A stretch of 42,531 nucleotides of DNA from positions 1 to 42,531 of the forward strand of contig CAZZFA010000046.1 of NCBI GenBank assembly GCA_964653435.1, read 5' to 3'. This DNA comes from CAZMVY01 sp964653435 (GTDB lineage: Bacteria > Planctomycetota > Phycisphaerae > UBA1845 > PWPN01). Both the position numbers and the translations under genes were made by a program. Below the pieces are notes generated by a model. That model had not been told where the DNA came from and made no database searches. It saw only the letters and a program-made list of their open reading frames with translations. This document shows positions 9,276-17,861 of the stretch, piece by piece (the stretch's first letter is position 1; every line of letters starts with the position of its first letter).

Positions 9276-9467
9276 TCAGAAAAGGAACGCCGCCAGCGCC
9301 TGTCTCGCAAAATCGCCGAGGAACTGCTGCAGCGCCTGCACGACGGCGTCCACGGATGCCGCCGGATCGCCCGGACCCGCGACGGCCTGGCAACCCGCCG
9401 GTACAAGCAGAACCGCCGCGCCGCAGATGCGCGCAAGTCCACGGGCATATCGGTACGCCTCTCTCAT
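9276..9467 (-). CDS. Small lipoprotein coupled to TolC-type gene
   Basis: A 63-residue protein with a basic start, a hydrophobic segment and lipobox LVPAGC (C26), followed by a short amphipathic tail ending in aromatic residues (ALAAFLF). Its ATG overlaps the TGA of the TolC-type gene as ATGA, and GGAGGAGG lies about 12 bp upstream inside that gene. Its stop is 12 bp from the RND start. It therefore sits inside the efflux operon and is probably co-translated. I do not recognise the family. A stabilising or anchoring role in the efflux complex is inference from position. Its size makes it easy for gene finders to miss. Confidence 0.65.
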   Translation of the reverse strand: MREAYRYARGLARICGAAVLLVPAGCQAVAGPGDPAASVDAVVQALQQFLGDFARQALAAFLF

Positions 9468-11026
9468 GGTTTGCCTGTGCCTCCTCCGGGGCAAGCGGAC
9501 GGGACTGACGTCGGCTGCGTGGCCGGCTCCGGTGGCAGTCGCCCGCCGACGGCACGTTCCAGTTCCGCCATCCCGACCGCATAATCCCGCATGACGCTCA
9601 GGTACGCCTGCCGCTGGGCAATCAGAGATTTCTGTGCATCGATCAGGACGAGGATATCGCCCTCCCCCGCCTGGTAGGTCCGCCGCGCGGACTCCACGTT
9701 CGAGCGCGCCTGGGGCAGGGCCTCCTCCCGATAGAAGCGGATCTGCTCCTCCGCAACGCGTACGGCGATCAGCGCATCCTGAACCTGCTGCGCGACGGCG
9801 TCCAGCAAGGTCTCGTACTCCTTGCGCTGCTGCTCCGCCTTGAACCGGGCCTTGGCAATCTGCGCCTCGTTCCGGTCCCAGATCGGCACCGTCACCTGGA
9901 GCGACGGACCGAGCAACGAATCCACAATCGCCCGGCGATCGGCCTCTCGCTGCGCCTTGGATTGTATGGCAGGAGCCGTCAGCTTCCCGCTGGCCACGGA
10001 CTCCCGCGCCGTGTCGGCCGCTATCTTCCGCCCCGGCAGCGCCTTTCGATCCGGCCGCTCCCATTCCACCCCCGCCACGAGACTCGGCAGGACCTTGAGA
10101 TACTGCTGCCGCAGTTCCTCTTCGGCCGCCTGCACCCGCAGCGCCGCGGCGCGGGCGTCCAGCCGTTCGGTCATCGCAAAGACGAGCATGGCCCGCTCGT
10201 CCTGCGCCGGCGGGGCCGCCGTCGGCAGTTCGTCGCGCAATACCCACGGCCTCTGCCACCGGCTCACGCCCAGGGTACTCGCGAGCGCCGTCTCCGCGAG
10301 GCGACGCTGCCGCTGAATGTCGATCCGTTGAAGACGCGTCTCCTGAAGGTTCGTTCGCACAAGGTTGACATCAAGCTGCCCGGTCTCGCCCGCGGCGAAC
10401 CGGTCCTCCGCCGCCTTCAGGGACTTCTCCACCAGCGCCACATTCTCGTTGGCGATCTCTTCCGCCTGCTGCAGCGCCAGGAGCCGATAGCACTGCGCCT
10501 TGACCTCCGCGGTCAGATCCACGGCCTGCTGCACCACGCGCAATACGACCTGTTCCAGTTGTGCCTCGGCGATCCTCCGGCGAACCGGAATCTGCCAGAG
10601 ATCGACCAGCTCCTGCCCGAAACCCATCGTGAGTTTCGCCCGTCCGCCGCCCTCGGCGAACTGCGGAAGCAGCGAAAACGAGGGATTCGTCAGCAGGCCC
10701 GACTGGACCAGGTCGGCCCGCGAGGCCCCGATCTCGTGAAATGCCGACTGCAACGCGGGGTTGTTCAGCAACGCCACACGCACGGCCTTGTCGGTCGTCA
10801 GAGCGTCGGCCAGCAGTGCCGCCACCTTCTCCGCCACAAGCGCATCCGCCGGGGGCTCGTACGACTCGCGGCTGCCGCTGCGCTCCGCGATGAGCTGCGA
10901 CGCCCGCCCGTAATCCCCTTTCGGATCAACGGTCGCGCAACCGACCGCGCCAAGCAGGGTGACGAACGCACAACAGCCGATCCGCACGCGAGGGAGAGAG
11001 TTCATGATGAACATGGAAGTACGCAC
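9464..11026 (-). CDS. TolC/OprM-type outer-membrane efflux lipoprotein
   Basis: A 520-residue outer-membrane factor made of two tandem OEP repeats, each dominated by long heptad-rich helices that form the periplasmic tunnel. The signal sequence ends in lipobox LGAVGC (C30), so it is lipid-anchored like OprM. The second repeat ends with YQAGEGDILVLIDAQKSL, the usual equatorial motif of the family. GTG at 11026 is preceded by GAGG at 7 bp spacing. ATG codons at 11014 and 11005 are alternatives. It is the first gene of the efflux operon and follows the minus-strand terminator at 11062-11086. Confidence 0.9.
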   Translation of the reverse strand: MRTSMFIMNSLPRVRIGCCAFVTLLGAVGCATVDPKGDYGRASQLIAERSGSRESYEPPADALVAEKVAALLADALTTDKAVRVALLNNPALQSAFHEIGASRADLVQSGLLTNPSFSLLPQFAEGGGRAKLTMGFGQELVDLWQIPVRRRIAEAQLEQVVLRVVQQAVDLTAEVKAQCYRLLALQQAEEIANENVALVEKSLKAAEDRFAAGETGQLDVNLVRTNLQETRLQRIDIQRQRRLAETALASTLGVSRWQRPWVLRDELPTAAPPAQDERAMLVFAMTERLDARAAALRVQAAEEELRQQYLKVLPSLVAGVEWERPDRKALPGRKIAADTARESVASGKLTAPAIQSKAQREADRRAIVDSLLGPSLQVTVPIWDRNEAQIAKARFKAEQQRKEYETLLDAVAQQVQDALIAVRVAEEQIRFYREEALPQARSNVESARRTYQAGEGDILVLIDAQKSLIAQRQAYLSVMRDYAVGMAELERAVGGRLPPEPATQPTSVPSACPGGGTGKP

Positions 11027-11061
11027 CCACGAGCCTCAAGACCGCTCGCCCCCGTGCGGCC

Positions 11062-11086
11062 AACAAAAAGCCCCGCCCGGGGCTTC
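11062..11086 (-). terminator. Rho-independent terminator for the minus strand
   Basis: AAGCCCCG at 11068-11075 pairs perfectly with CGGGGCTT at 11078-11085 around a 2-base gap. Read on the minus strand, the stem is followed by TTTTTGTTGG, a U tract. It would end transcripts coming from the MFS and sulfatase genes and so separates them from the efflux operon. Confidence 0.8.
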
Positions 11087-11250
11087 TCACGCGGCGGGGC
11101 ACGGCCTCTTCGCCTGACGACGGGCAGCCCCGGCCGCGGGTCGCTTTGCAGGAATCAGCAGGCCTTCGTACAGCCGCTCCACACCGGAGTCCGACGCCGG
11201 CGGCATGCTACCGGCCCGAATGATCCGCGGCAATCGCGCCGGCCCGCGCG

Positions 11251-12567
11251 TCAGCGACCCGCACTGCCGGGCCGGCCTTGCCGCCGAAGGCCCTGCCGCA
11301 ACATCAGGATCGTGCCCGCCAGCATAACGACAACCGCGCTGCCGAACGCGACAACAGGCCCGGCAAACGCCCAGAGCCAGCCCACGCCGAGGCTGCTGAG
11401 AAGATCGCCCATGCCCGTAACCACCGCCAGCACTCCAAACCCGCTGCCGCGGATGTCGGAAGGCAGCAGCTCCGCCGCAACGGCATCCTCGACGGCCTCA
11501 TACAGACCGACGCCGGTTCCGCCCAACGCGAACATGATCGCCAGGCCGACGTAGCTCCTGACACCCGCAAGCATGCAGAGCGCGGCAATCGCGGCCGCCG
11601 TGTAACCGGCAACCAGCAGCAACCGCTTGTTCGCACGGTCCGCCAGCCAGCCGCCAAGGTATGACCACGAGGCGTACAGCACGTTGTGAAGGGTGTAACC
11701 CGCTACCGAGAGCGTCGCGGCCCGCGCGGAGCCGATCGCCGGCGAAAGGACCGTCACCGCATACAGGATGTAAAACGTATCCGCGAAATCGCCGAGACCG
11801 AACAGGCCCACCGCGCCGAGGAACTTCTTGAAAGGGGCATCGAAGCCGCCGAAGCTCTTCATGAACGGAGTCCTGACCGGCACGCGGTCCGTCCGCTCGC
11901 GCACCAGAAACGCGATCGCAAACACCGCCAGGACCGCCGGAATGACCGACAGGAGAATCAGGGTACGGTGAGCCAGACCCGCGCGCAACAGCAGCAACAC
12001 GCCCACCGGCGCAACAATCGCCCCGGTCGTGTCCATCGCCCGCTCGAACCCGAAGGCCCGGCCGTAGGTCGCCGGCGTCGCCGCATCCGCCAGCAGCGCC
12101 TTGCGGGCCGGCGTCCGCAGCCCGCGTGAGAACCACGCCAACACGCGCCCGCCGAGCACCACGAACCAATCCGCCGCCATCGCCATAACGACCGGCGAGA
12201 GGGCCATCAGTCCGTAGCCGCCGGCGCAGAGCACTTTGCGGCGCCGCAACCGGTCGGCCAGCCAGCCCCCATACAGCTTCGCGATGCTCGAAAAACCGTC
12301 CGCGAGTCCCTCGATCGTTCCCAGCGCCCCCGCCGCCGCCCCCATCGACGCCAGAAAGGCAGGCAACACGGCCGTCACCGTCTCATGGCTCATGTCGCTG
12401 AACAGCGACGCCATGCCGATGCCGAACACCGTCGGCGTGAGCCAGCGGACCGGCGACCGCGGCTCCGGCGTCTGCCCGATCTGCCGTACGCCGTGCTGCC
12501 CCGGGTCCGACCGCGCCGCGTTCTCACGCCCGCCGTCCGCCGGCGGAGGGCGACGTGAATCGCACAA
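11251..12567 (-). CDS. MFS transporter
   Basis: A 438-residue, 12-helix major facilitator superfamily permease of the inner membrane. The loop 2-3 signature is visible as GGWLADRLRRRK and is partly repeated in the second half as GGWLADRANKR, reflecting the two-fold symmetry. Substrate is not predictable. TTG at 12567 is preferred because it lies just after the sulfatase stop and has AAGGGGGA upstream. An ATG at 12612 would add 15 Arg-rich residues overlapping the sulfatase gene. It probably shares a transcript with the sulfatase and ends before the terminator at 11062-11086. A role in exporting or importing products of sulfatase action is only a guess from adjacency. Confidence 0.85.
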   Translation of the reverse strand: MCDSRRPPPADGGRENAARSDPGQHGVRQIGQTPEPRSPVRWLTPTVFGIGMASLFSDMSHETVTAVLPAFLASMGAAAGALGTIEGLADGFSSIAKLYGGWLADRLRRRKVLCAGGYGLMALSPVVMAMAADWFVVLGGRVLAWFSRGLRTPARKALLADAATPATYGRAFGFERAMDTTGAIVAPVGVLLLLRAGLAHRTLILLSVIPAVLAVFAIAFLVRERTDRVPVRTPFMKSFGGFDAPFKKFLGAVGLFGLGDFADTFYILYAVTVLSPAIGSARAATLSVAGYTLHNVLYASWSYLGGWLADRANKRLLLVAGYTAAAIAALCMLAGVRSYVGLAIMFALGGTGVGLYEAVEDAVAAELLPSDIRGSGFGVLAVVTGMGDLLSSLGVGWLWAFAGPVVAFGSAVVVMLAGTILMLRQGLRRQGRPGSAGR

Positions 12568-12568
12568 G

Positions 12569-13981
12569 CTACCGGTCCCCCTTCGCCGGCGCCGTCTTGT
12601 TCGCGCCGGCATCGAATGGCGGCGAGGCGGTCGGATCCGCGGCGATCGCCGCCCGCCACTCCTCGTGCATCTTCAAGAGCCGGTCGCCCAGCTCCCGGTT
12701 CGCCGCGTACAGGTTCTTCCGTTCTCCGGGGTCCTTCACGGTGTCGGAGAGGAACATGTAATCGGGGCTTCCGACCGTCGCGCGATTCTGGCGGCCCTCG
12801 TCCATGTTGATCAGGCCGTTGCACACCAGCTTCCACGGCCCCTGGCGCACGCCGTGCTGGTTGTCCCATTCGAAGAAGAGTACGTCGTGGCCGCTCCTGC
12901 CCGGGTCCTTCAGCAGCGGCATCCAACTGATCCCGTCGATGACCCGGTCCTTTGGAGGCTCCGCCCCGATCGCGTCCAGGATCGTCGAGAAGACATCCAT
13001 CCCGATGGTCAGTTGATCGCGCGTCTCGCCGGCGGGAATCTTCCCCGGCCAGGCCACGATCGCCGGCACGTGATCCCCGCCGTCGAACAGGCTCCGCTTG
13101 TACTCGCGGTACGGCGTATTCCGTCCGCCGCCCTCGCCCCGTTTCGACTTGTTCGGCGCGCCGTTGTCGCTCGCGAAGAACACGAGCGTGTCTTCCGCCA
13201 GTTTGCGATCGCGCAGCCGCTGCACGATCTGGCCGATCGAATCGTCCATCATCGTCACCAGGGCCGCCTGGAATTGCCTCAGGCGGGGCAGATTCCGGTA
13301 CATCTCGATGAACCGGGCCTTGGCGACCATCGGATAGTGCGGCTGGTTGTACGCCACGTAGATCAGAAACGGCGAATCCTGGTGCGAATCGATGAACTGC
13401 AGCGTCTCCCGCGTCACGATGTCGCACAGATGCACACCGTCAATGAAGATCTCCTCGCGGTTGCGGTACAGGTCGTGGAACCATGGCTCGCTCGCGTAGT
13501 ACATGTGCGAGAACGAATCCAGGCAACTGGAGTGGTGACCCACGAACAGGTCAAAGCCCTGCGCGTTCGGCACGGTGTCGGCCGTCGAGCCGAGATGCCA
13601 CTTCCCGAAAACCGCCGTCGCGTATCCTCTGGCCCTGGCGATCTCGGCGAAGGTGATCTCCCGCCCGGGCATCCCCGGCGAGTCCATGTCGCTCGGCACG
13701 TTCTTCGCGGAGGACATGCCGCAGCGGATCGGATACCGTCCGGTCAACAGGCCCGCCCGCGACGGAGCGCAGATCGGCGCCGGCGCGTAGTAATTCGTGA
13801 ACCGCACGCCGCTCGCCGCCAGCGCGTCGATGTTCGGCGTCCGGATGTCCGCCGCCCCGTAGCAGCCGACATCGCCGTTGCCCAGGTCGTCGGCGTAAAA
13901 CACAATCACGTTGGGCGGCCGACCCGCCGCCGTCATCGGTCCGGCCAGCGCCATCAGAGCTGCGACCAGTATTCTGCGCAT
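12569..13981 (-). CDS. Secreted type I sulfatase
   Basis: A 470-residue formylglycine-dependent sulfatase of the alkaline phosphatase superfamily. After a signal peptide (residues 1 to about 20) come the metal ligands DD in FYADDLG (31-32), the formylglycine motif CAPSR at 71-75 followed by GLLTGRYP, FGKWHLG and later FFASDNGAP. C71 needs modification by a formylglycine-generating or anaerobic sulfatase-maturing enzyme, neither of which is in the window. ATG at 13981 has GGAGG 5 bp upstream. A GTG at 13987 overlaps that site. Sulfated polysaccharide breakdown is the family's usual role in planctomycetes. The exact substrate is unknown. Confidence 0.93.
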   Translation of the reverse strand: MRRILVAALMALAGPMTAAGRPPNVIVFYADDLGNGDVGCYGAADIRTPNIDALAASGVRFTNYYAPAPICAPSRAGLLTGRYPIRCGMSSAKNVPSDMDSPGMPGREITFAEIARARGYATAVFGKWHLGSTADTVPNAQGFDLFVGHHSSCLDSFSHMYYASEPWFHDLYRNREEIFIDGVHLCDIVTRETLQFIDSHQDSPFLIYVAYNQPHYPMVAKARFIEMYRNLPRLRQFQAALVTMMDDSIGQIVQRLRDRKLAEDTLVFFASDNGAPNKSKRGEGGGRNTPYREYKRSLFDGGDHVPAIVAWPGKIPAGETRDQLTIGMDVFSTILDAIGAEPPKDRVIDGISWMPLLKDPGRSGHDVLFFEWDNQHGVRQGPWKLVCNGLINMDEGRQNRATVGSPDYMFLSDTVKDPGERKNLYAANRELGDRLLKMHEEWRAAIAADPTASPPFDAGANKTAPAKGDR

Positions 13982-14079
13982 GAGCACCTCCGTTCGCCCG
14001 ATACGGCGGAGGCCGCCGCCCTGCTGCCGTCATCGGTCCGCGAAGCCCGCGATCCCCGCATGCCGGCCGACCCCGGCAA

Positions 14080-15366
14080 TCAGCCCTCCCGCTTCTTCAG
14101 CGGGTTTCCGAAAACCGCCGCCTTCCCGAGTTCGGCCTCGATCTCCAGCAGGCGGTTGTACTTGGCGATCCGTTCGCTGCGGCAGGCGGACCCCGTCTTG
14201 ATCTGACCGCCGCCCATCGCCACGGCGAAGTCGGCCATGAAGGCATCTTCCGTTTCGCCCGACCGGTGCGAGACGACGAAGCCCCAGCCCGCCTTGCGGC
14301 ACAGGTCGATGGCCTCGACCGTCTCGGTCACCGTACCGATCTGGTTGAGCTTGATGAGCACCGCGTTCGTGGACTGCTCCTGAATGCCCCGCGCGATGAA
14401 GCGCGTGTTCGTGACGTAGAGGTCGTCGCCGACGATCTGGATGCGCGAGCCCAGCGCGGCCGTGTGCTGCCTGAAGCCCGCCCAGTCGTTCTCCGCCAGC
14501 CCGTCTTCGATCGAAACAATCGGGTACTTCTCGACCCATGCCTTGTAGAGCGCCGTCATCTCGGCGCTGGTCTTGCGGCCCTGGCCGGACTTGGAGAGAT
14601 TGTACGCCCCGTCCTCATAGAACGAGCTGGCCGCCGGATCCAGCGCAATGGCCACATCCTTTCCCGGCTTGTATCCCGCCGCCTCGATCGCGGCCACGAT
14701 CACCTCGCATGCCTCGTCGTTGCTCTTGAGATTCGGGGCAAAGCCGCCCTCATCGCCCACGCTCGTCGCATAGCCCTTCTTGTGCAGGATCCCCTTGAGC
14801 GCGTGAAACGTCTCGGCCCCGTATCGAAGCGCCTCGGCGAAGCTCGGCGCGCCGATCGGCATGCACATGAACTCCTGAAAGTCCACGCTGTTGTCGGCGT
14901 GCTTGCCGCCGTTCAGGATGTTCATCATCGGCACCGGGAGGCGAACCGCCCCCGTCCCGCCCAGGTAGGCGTAGAGAGGCAGATCGGCGGCGGCCGCCGC
15001 GGCGCGGGCCACGGCCATCGACACGCCGAGAATCGCGTTCGCCCCGAGCCTGCCCTTGTTCGGCGTGCCGTCCAGCTCGATCATCATGCGGTCGATCTCG
15101 GCCTGCCGGTTCACGGCCATGCCCACCAGGCGCGGACCGATCGTCTCGTTGACATTCGCCACCGCCTTCAGCACGCCCTTGCCGCCGTAGCGCTTCTTGT
15201 CGCCGTCGCGCAGCTCCACGGCTTCGTTCTCGCCCGTCGAGGCGCCCGACGGCACCGATGCCGATGCGGTGATCCCGTTGTCCAGCGTGACGAACACGCG
15301 AACCGTCGGGTTGCCTCGCGAGTCCAGAATCTCCAACGCACGAACTGCCTCAATCCTGCAACGCAT
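14080..15366 (-). CDS. eno: Enolase (phosphopyruvate hydratase)
   Basis: This 428-residue glycolytic enzyme interconverts 2-phosphoglycerate and phosphoenolpyruvate with Mg2+. The whole chain matches the family: EILDSRGNPT, PSGASTGENEAVELRD, the GDEGGFAPNL acid residue loop, the catalytic lysine in LIKLNQIGT and SHRSGETED near the C terminus. Length is normal. ATG at 15366 has AGAGGAG upstream. It lies 99 bp downstream of the phosphoesterase gene on the same strand and 98 bp before the sulfatase start. Confidence 0.98.
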   Translation of the reverse strand: MRCRIEAVRALEILDSRGNPTVRVFVTLDNGITASASVPSGASTGENEAVELRDGDKKRYGGKGVLKAVANVNETIGPRLVGMAVNRQAEIDRMMIELDGTPNKGRLGANAILGVSMAVARAAAAAADLPLYAYLGGTGAVRLPVPMMNILNGGKHADNSVDFQEFMCMPIGAPSFAEALRYGAETFHALKGILHKKGYATSVGDEGGFAPNLKSNDEACEVIVAAIEAAGYKPGKDVAIALDPAASSFYEDGAYNLSKSGQGRKTSAEMTALYKAWVEKYPIVSIEDGLAENDWAGFRQHTAALGSRIQIVGDDLYVTNTRFIARGIQEQSTNAVLIKLNQIGTVTETVEAIDLCRKAGWGFVVSHRSGETEDAFMADFAVAMGGGQIKTGSACRSERIAKYNRLLEIEAELGKAAVFGNPLKKREG

Positions 15367-15465
15367 CGCTGTGCTCCTCTGTGCAACAAGCCCCGTGTGT
15401 CTCGCGCCGAAAGGGCATCCGGTCGCGCGACATCCGTTTCCATCCCGCCACCGTGCGCGGGTACA

Positions 15466-16185
15466 TCACGCTTCGAGTTTCGCCCGATCCAGCATGTCGG
15501 CCAGGTCCTTACGCACCGCCGCTTCCAGCGGCAGCCGGCCGATCGCCTCCAACGCGGGCCTCCGGTCATACTCCGCGCGGCGTGCGTGAAGCATGCCGTC
15601 TTCCCATACCACATACGGCGCCCGCGCGTCGCCGTCCAGCGGCTGCCCCAGCGAACCCGGGTTCACGATCTGCAGGTCCCCGTGTCGGCGGACCAGCGGC
15701 AGGTGCGTGTGCCCGAGAATCAGCACGTCGCCTCGCACCTCGCGCGCGATGTCGTCGAGAATCGCGTCGCGCAGCCGCGGCGTGAGTCGGTAGTCGTAGA
15801 GCGGATCGATCGGCGTGGCGTGTATGACGACGAACCGAACGCCGGCGATCTCCCAGTGAAGGCGAATCGGCAGACGGCAGAGCCACAGCCGTTCCGACCG
15901 ATCCAGTTGCGCCCGCGTCCAATCGGCCATCGCCACGGCCAGCGCCTGCTTGGCCGGATTTGCTCGCGGATCCGTCTGGAACCCCACGGCATGGTCGTGG
16001 TTGCCGCGGACGGTAATGGCCCCGCGTTCCCGAAGCCAGGCGATGGCCGCGCGCGGATCAGGCCCGCAGTTGACCGTATCCCCCGCGCAGAGGATGTGGT
16101 CCACTGCGCCGGCCTCGCGTTCGACGGCCGCCAACGCCCACGGGTTGGCGTGGACGTCGGAGATAATCAGAATGCGCATCGCCAT
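15466..16185 (-). CDS. YfcE-like metallophosphoesterase
   Basis: A 239-residue calcineurin-like phosphoesterase with all metal-binding blocks of the YfcE/MJ0936 group: SDVHANPWAL near the N terminus, CAGDTVNCGPDP, GNHDHAV, VIHATP and GHTHLP. It probably hydrolyses phosphodiesters with two divalent metals in the cytosol. The substrate is unknown. The frame stays open to 16404, but the motif begins right after the ATGs at 16185 and 16179. I use 16185, with GAGA upstream, and 16179 is equally possible. The long upstream leader holds several strong hairpins (16267-16403). Confidence 0.88.
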   Translation of the reverse strand: MAMRILIISDVHANPWALAAVEREAGAVDHILCAGDTVNCGPDPRAAIAWLRERGAITVRGNHDHAVGFQTDPRANPAKQALAVAMADWTRAQLDRSERLWLCRLPIRLHWEIAGVRFVVIHATPIDPLYDYRLTPRLRDAILDDIAREVRGDVLILGHTHLPLVRRHGDLQIVNPGSLGQPLDGDARAPYVVWEDGMLHARRAEYDRRPALEAIGRLPLEAAVRKDLADMLDRAKLEA

Positions 16186-16266
16186 ATCCGTTCTCGATCG
16201 CGCCGGCCGGGCATACCGCACCACAGGAATCCCGACCGGCGGCTGCTTCCGGGTGGGTCTCTTTTT

Positions 16267-16403
16267 CGATGCACCGCATCGCTGCGGACCCCTACCGGCG
16301 GCACCGGCAGGAGTCATCAGATCCTGGGGACCGGTTGTCCCCTGACACGACGGCCGGCCTGTCCCCGGCCGAACGCCGGACGCGGCGCGTCCCTGTCGTG
16401 TCA
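16267..16403 (-). promoter_or_regulatory. Candidate structured leader RNA with three-way junction
   Basis: TGACACGAC at 16343-16351 pairs with GTCGTGTCA at 16395-16403 (9 bp, perfect) and encloses two perfect 6-bp helices, GGCCGG/CCGGCC (52-57 with 65-70 of 163xx) and GGACGC/GCGTCC (78-83 with 87-92). Further perfect stems follow: GGGGAC/GTCCCC at 16326-16342, an 8-bp stem with one G-U pair at 16291-16311, and CGATGC/GCATCG at 16267-16281. All precede the phosphoesterase start at 16185. High GC content makes chance hairpins common, so function is uncertain. Confidence 0.4.
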
Positions 16404-16440
16404 AGGGTTGAGGGCGGACTCCATCGCCCGAACGCGGCGT

Positions 16441-16468
16441 ATTCTAGCCCGGCCGGCGCGGCATGCAA
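16441..16468 (-). promoter_or_regulatory. Possible promoter of phosphoesterase leader
   Basis: On the minus strand TTGCAT (16468-16463) and TAGAAT (16446-16441) are separated by 16 bp. Transcription from here would give a leader of roughly 250 nt containing the hairpins at 16267-16403. A 7-codon ORF beginning about 16 nt after the -10 box (MESALNP) could be a leader peptide or chance. Confidence 0.4.
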
Positions 16469-16744
16469 GCAGGTTTCCGGCTCGATGCGTCACGACGAAA
16501 CGAACCGCAGCCGCCGGCGCATCTCCTTCCGACGACCGACCCGCGCGGACTGGCGCATGACATCGGCATGCATTGCGTGCTCCGGCGTCCGAAGTCCTGA
16601 AGATCCGCCCTCGCCGGTTCCCGCCGCGCGCGGAATTGCGGGAAGACGGCAATTGCGATCGAGGTCGCCAAACAGGCCGGCACAGCCCGGGGAGGGTGAA
16701 GACGCGTTCCCTTCAGCCCGCCCCGATCGGAACCGCCCGGAATG

Positions 16745-17716
16745 TCAGTGCTGTCGGCGAACGATGAATTGCGCCATGGTCTCGAGCGAGCGCCGGGCAG
16801 GCGAGTCCGGCAGAACGGTGAGGTTGCCCAGCGCCGACCGGACGTACTGCTCCGCCACGCCCAGGGCGTAGTCGATGCTCTCGCTGCCGGCGACCAGATC
16901 CCGCAGGATCGAGGCCCGGTCCGGGTTGCCGTTCCGCAGCGCCTCGACCGCCTTCGCCCGCGGACCCTCGGGGGCGTTGGCCAGAAAGTGAATCAGCGGC
17001 AGCGTCAGCTCGGCCTTGTCCAGATCGCGCCCGAGCGTCTTGCCCATCTCCCGCGGCGAGCCCACGATGTCGAGCACGTCGTCGACGATCTGAAACGCAA
17101 TGCCCACATCAAGCCCGTAGTTCTCCAGCCGCGCGATCCTCGCCGGCGACGCGCCGGCATATCGCGCGCCCAGCACGCAGCACGTGCTCATCAGGCTGGC
17201 CGTCTTGCGCGAGATGATCGCGAAGTACTCGTCCGGCGTCAGCGCCGCGTTGCCGCGGTGATGGACCTGCATCAGCTCGCCCTCGCAGACCGTGTTCGTC
17301 GTCGAGCCGATCAGGCGCGAGGCGTAGCACGAGTCGAGACTGCTGCACAGGTGGAACGCGTGGCTGATGAGCAGGTCGCCGAGCAGCACGGCCGCCTCGT
17401 TGCCGCGGAGGCGGTTGACCGTCGGCACGCGCCGCCGCAGTTCCGCGTCGTCGAGCACGTCGTCGTGCACGAGCGTGGCCATGTGCACCATCTCGACCAC
17501 GGCCGCGAGCACGAGGTGATCGTGCGTCACCCGCCCGCACGCCTCCGCCGAGAGCAGCACAAGCGCCGGCCGCACCATCTTGCCGCGGTAGCGCCCGATG
17601 TGCGCGCACAGATCGCGCACGAAGGCCTCGTCGCTGGCCAGCTCGTCGTCGAAAATCCGGCGGACCTGCTTGAGCGACTCCGCAATCGGCGCGTACAGTT
17701 CGGCTGGCTCGATCAT
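16745..17716 (-). CDS. Polyprenyl diphosphate synthase
   Basis: A 323-residue all-helical trans-isoprenyl diphosphate synthase that condenses isopentenyl diphosphate with an allylic diphosphate to make the long side chain of quinones or a related polyprenyl. The first Asp-rich motif is DDVLDD at 85-90 and the second DDVLD at 212-216, with GKMVRPALVLL and GELMQ in the expected places. ATG at 17716 starts close to the fold; a TTG at 17788 would add 24 unstructured residues. Because mqnE (37641-38849) indicates menaquinone, the product may be the menaquinone side chain. Chain length cannot be read reliably. Confidence 0.9.
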   Translation of the reverse strand: MIEPAELYAPIAESLKQVRRIFDDELASDEAFVRDLCAHIGRYRGKMVRPALVLLSAEACGRVTHDHLVLAAVVEMVHMATLVHDDVLDDAELRRRVPTVNRLRGNEAAVLLGDLLISHAFHLCSSLDSCYASRLIGSTTNTVCEGELMQVHHRGNAALTPDEYFAIISRKTASLMSTCCVLGARYAGASPARIARLENYGLDVGIAFQIVDDVLDIVGSPREMGKTLGRDLDKAELTLPLIHFLANAPEGPRAKAVEALRNGNPDRASILRDLVAGSESIDYALGVAEQYVRSALGNLTVLPDSPARRSLETMAQFIVRRQH

Positions 17717-17861
17717 GCTTCTGTCGGCGGCCGCGGGCTCGGGTGAGCGCTCCGTGCCGCCTGCCCGCGATTGTATCGCGGCGTGCAAACGCGGTCAGGG
17801 GTCGGCGACGGTTTTCAAGCTTTTTGAAAACACGAAAACACGGCCCCAACGCCCTACACCG

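Larger units (their letters stand above)
16186..16744. other. 559-bp intergenic region with hairpins
   Basis: No supported gene. On the minus strand it holds a promoter-like pair at 16441-16468 and a series of perfect helices at 16267-16403, both upstream of the phosphoesterase gene. The part from 16470 to 16744, next to the end of the prenyl synthase gene, shows nothing recognisable. Confidence 0.6.

Noticed and set aside
6363..9584. A 1073-residue plus-strand frame opposite the RND genes
   Set aside because: It is an antisense shadow of the pump gene. Its composition (Arg, Asp, His, Gln-rich) and lack of a ribosome-binding site fit GC-driven openness, while the minus strand encodes a textbook RND protein.
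17811..17831. GTTTTCA/TGAAAAC stem as a terminator
   Set aside because: A 7-bp AT-rich stem without GC pairs or a U tract is too weak to act as an intrinsic terminator. It lies upstream of the prenyl synthase gene and may simply be AT-rich promoter DNA.
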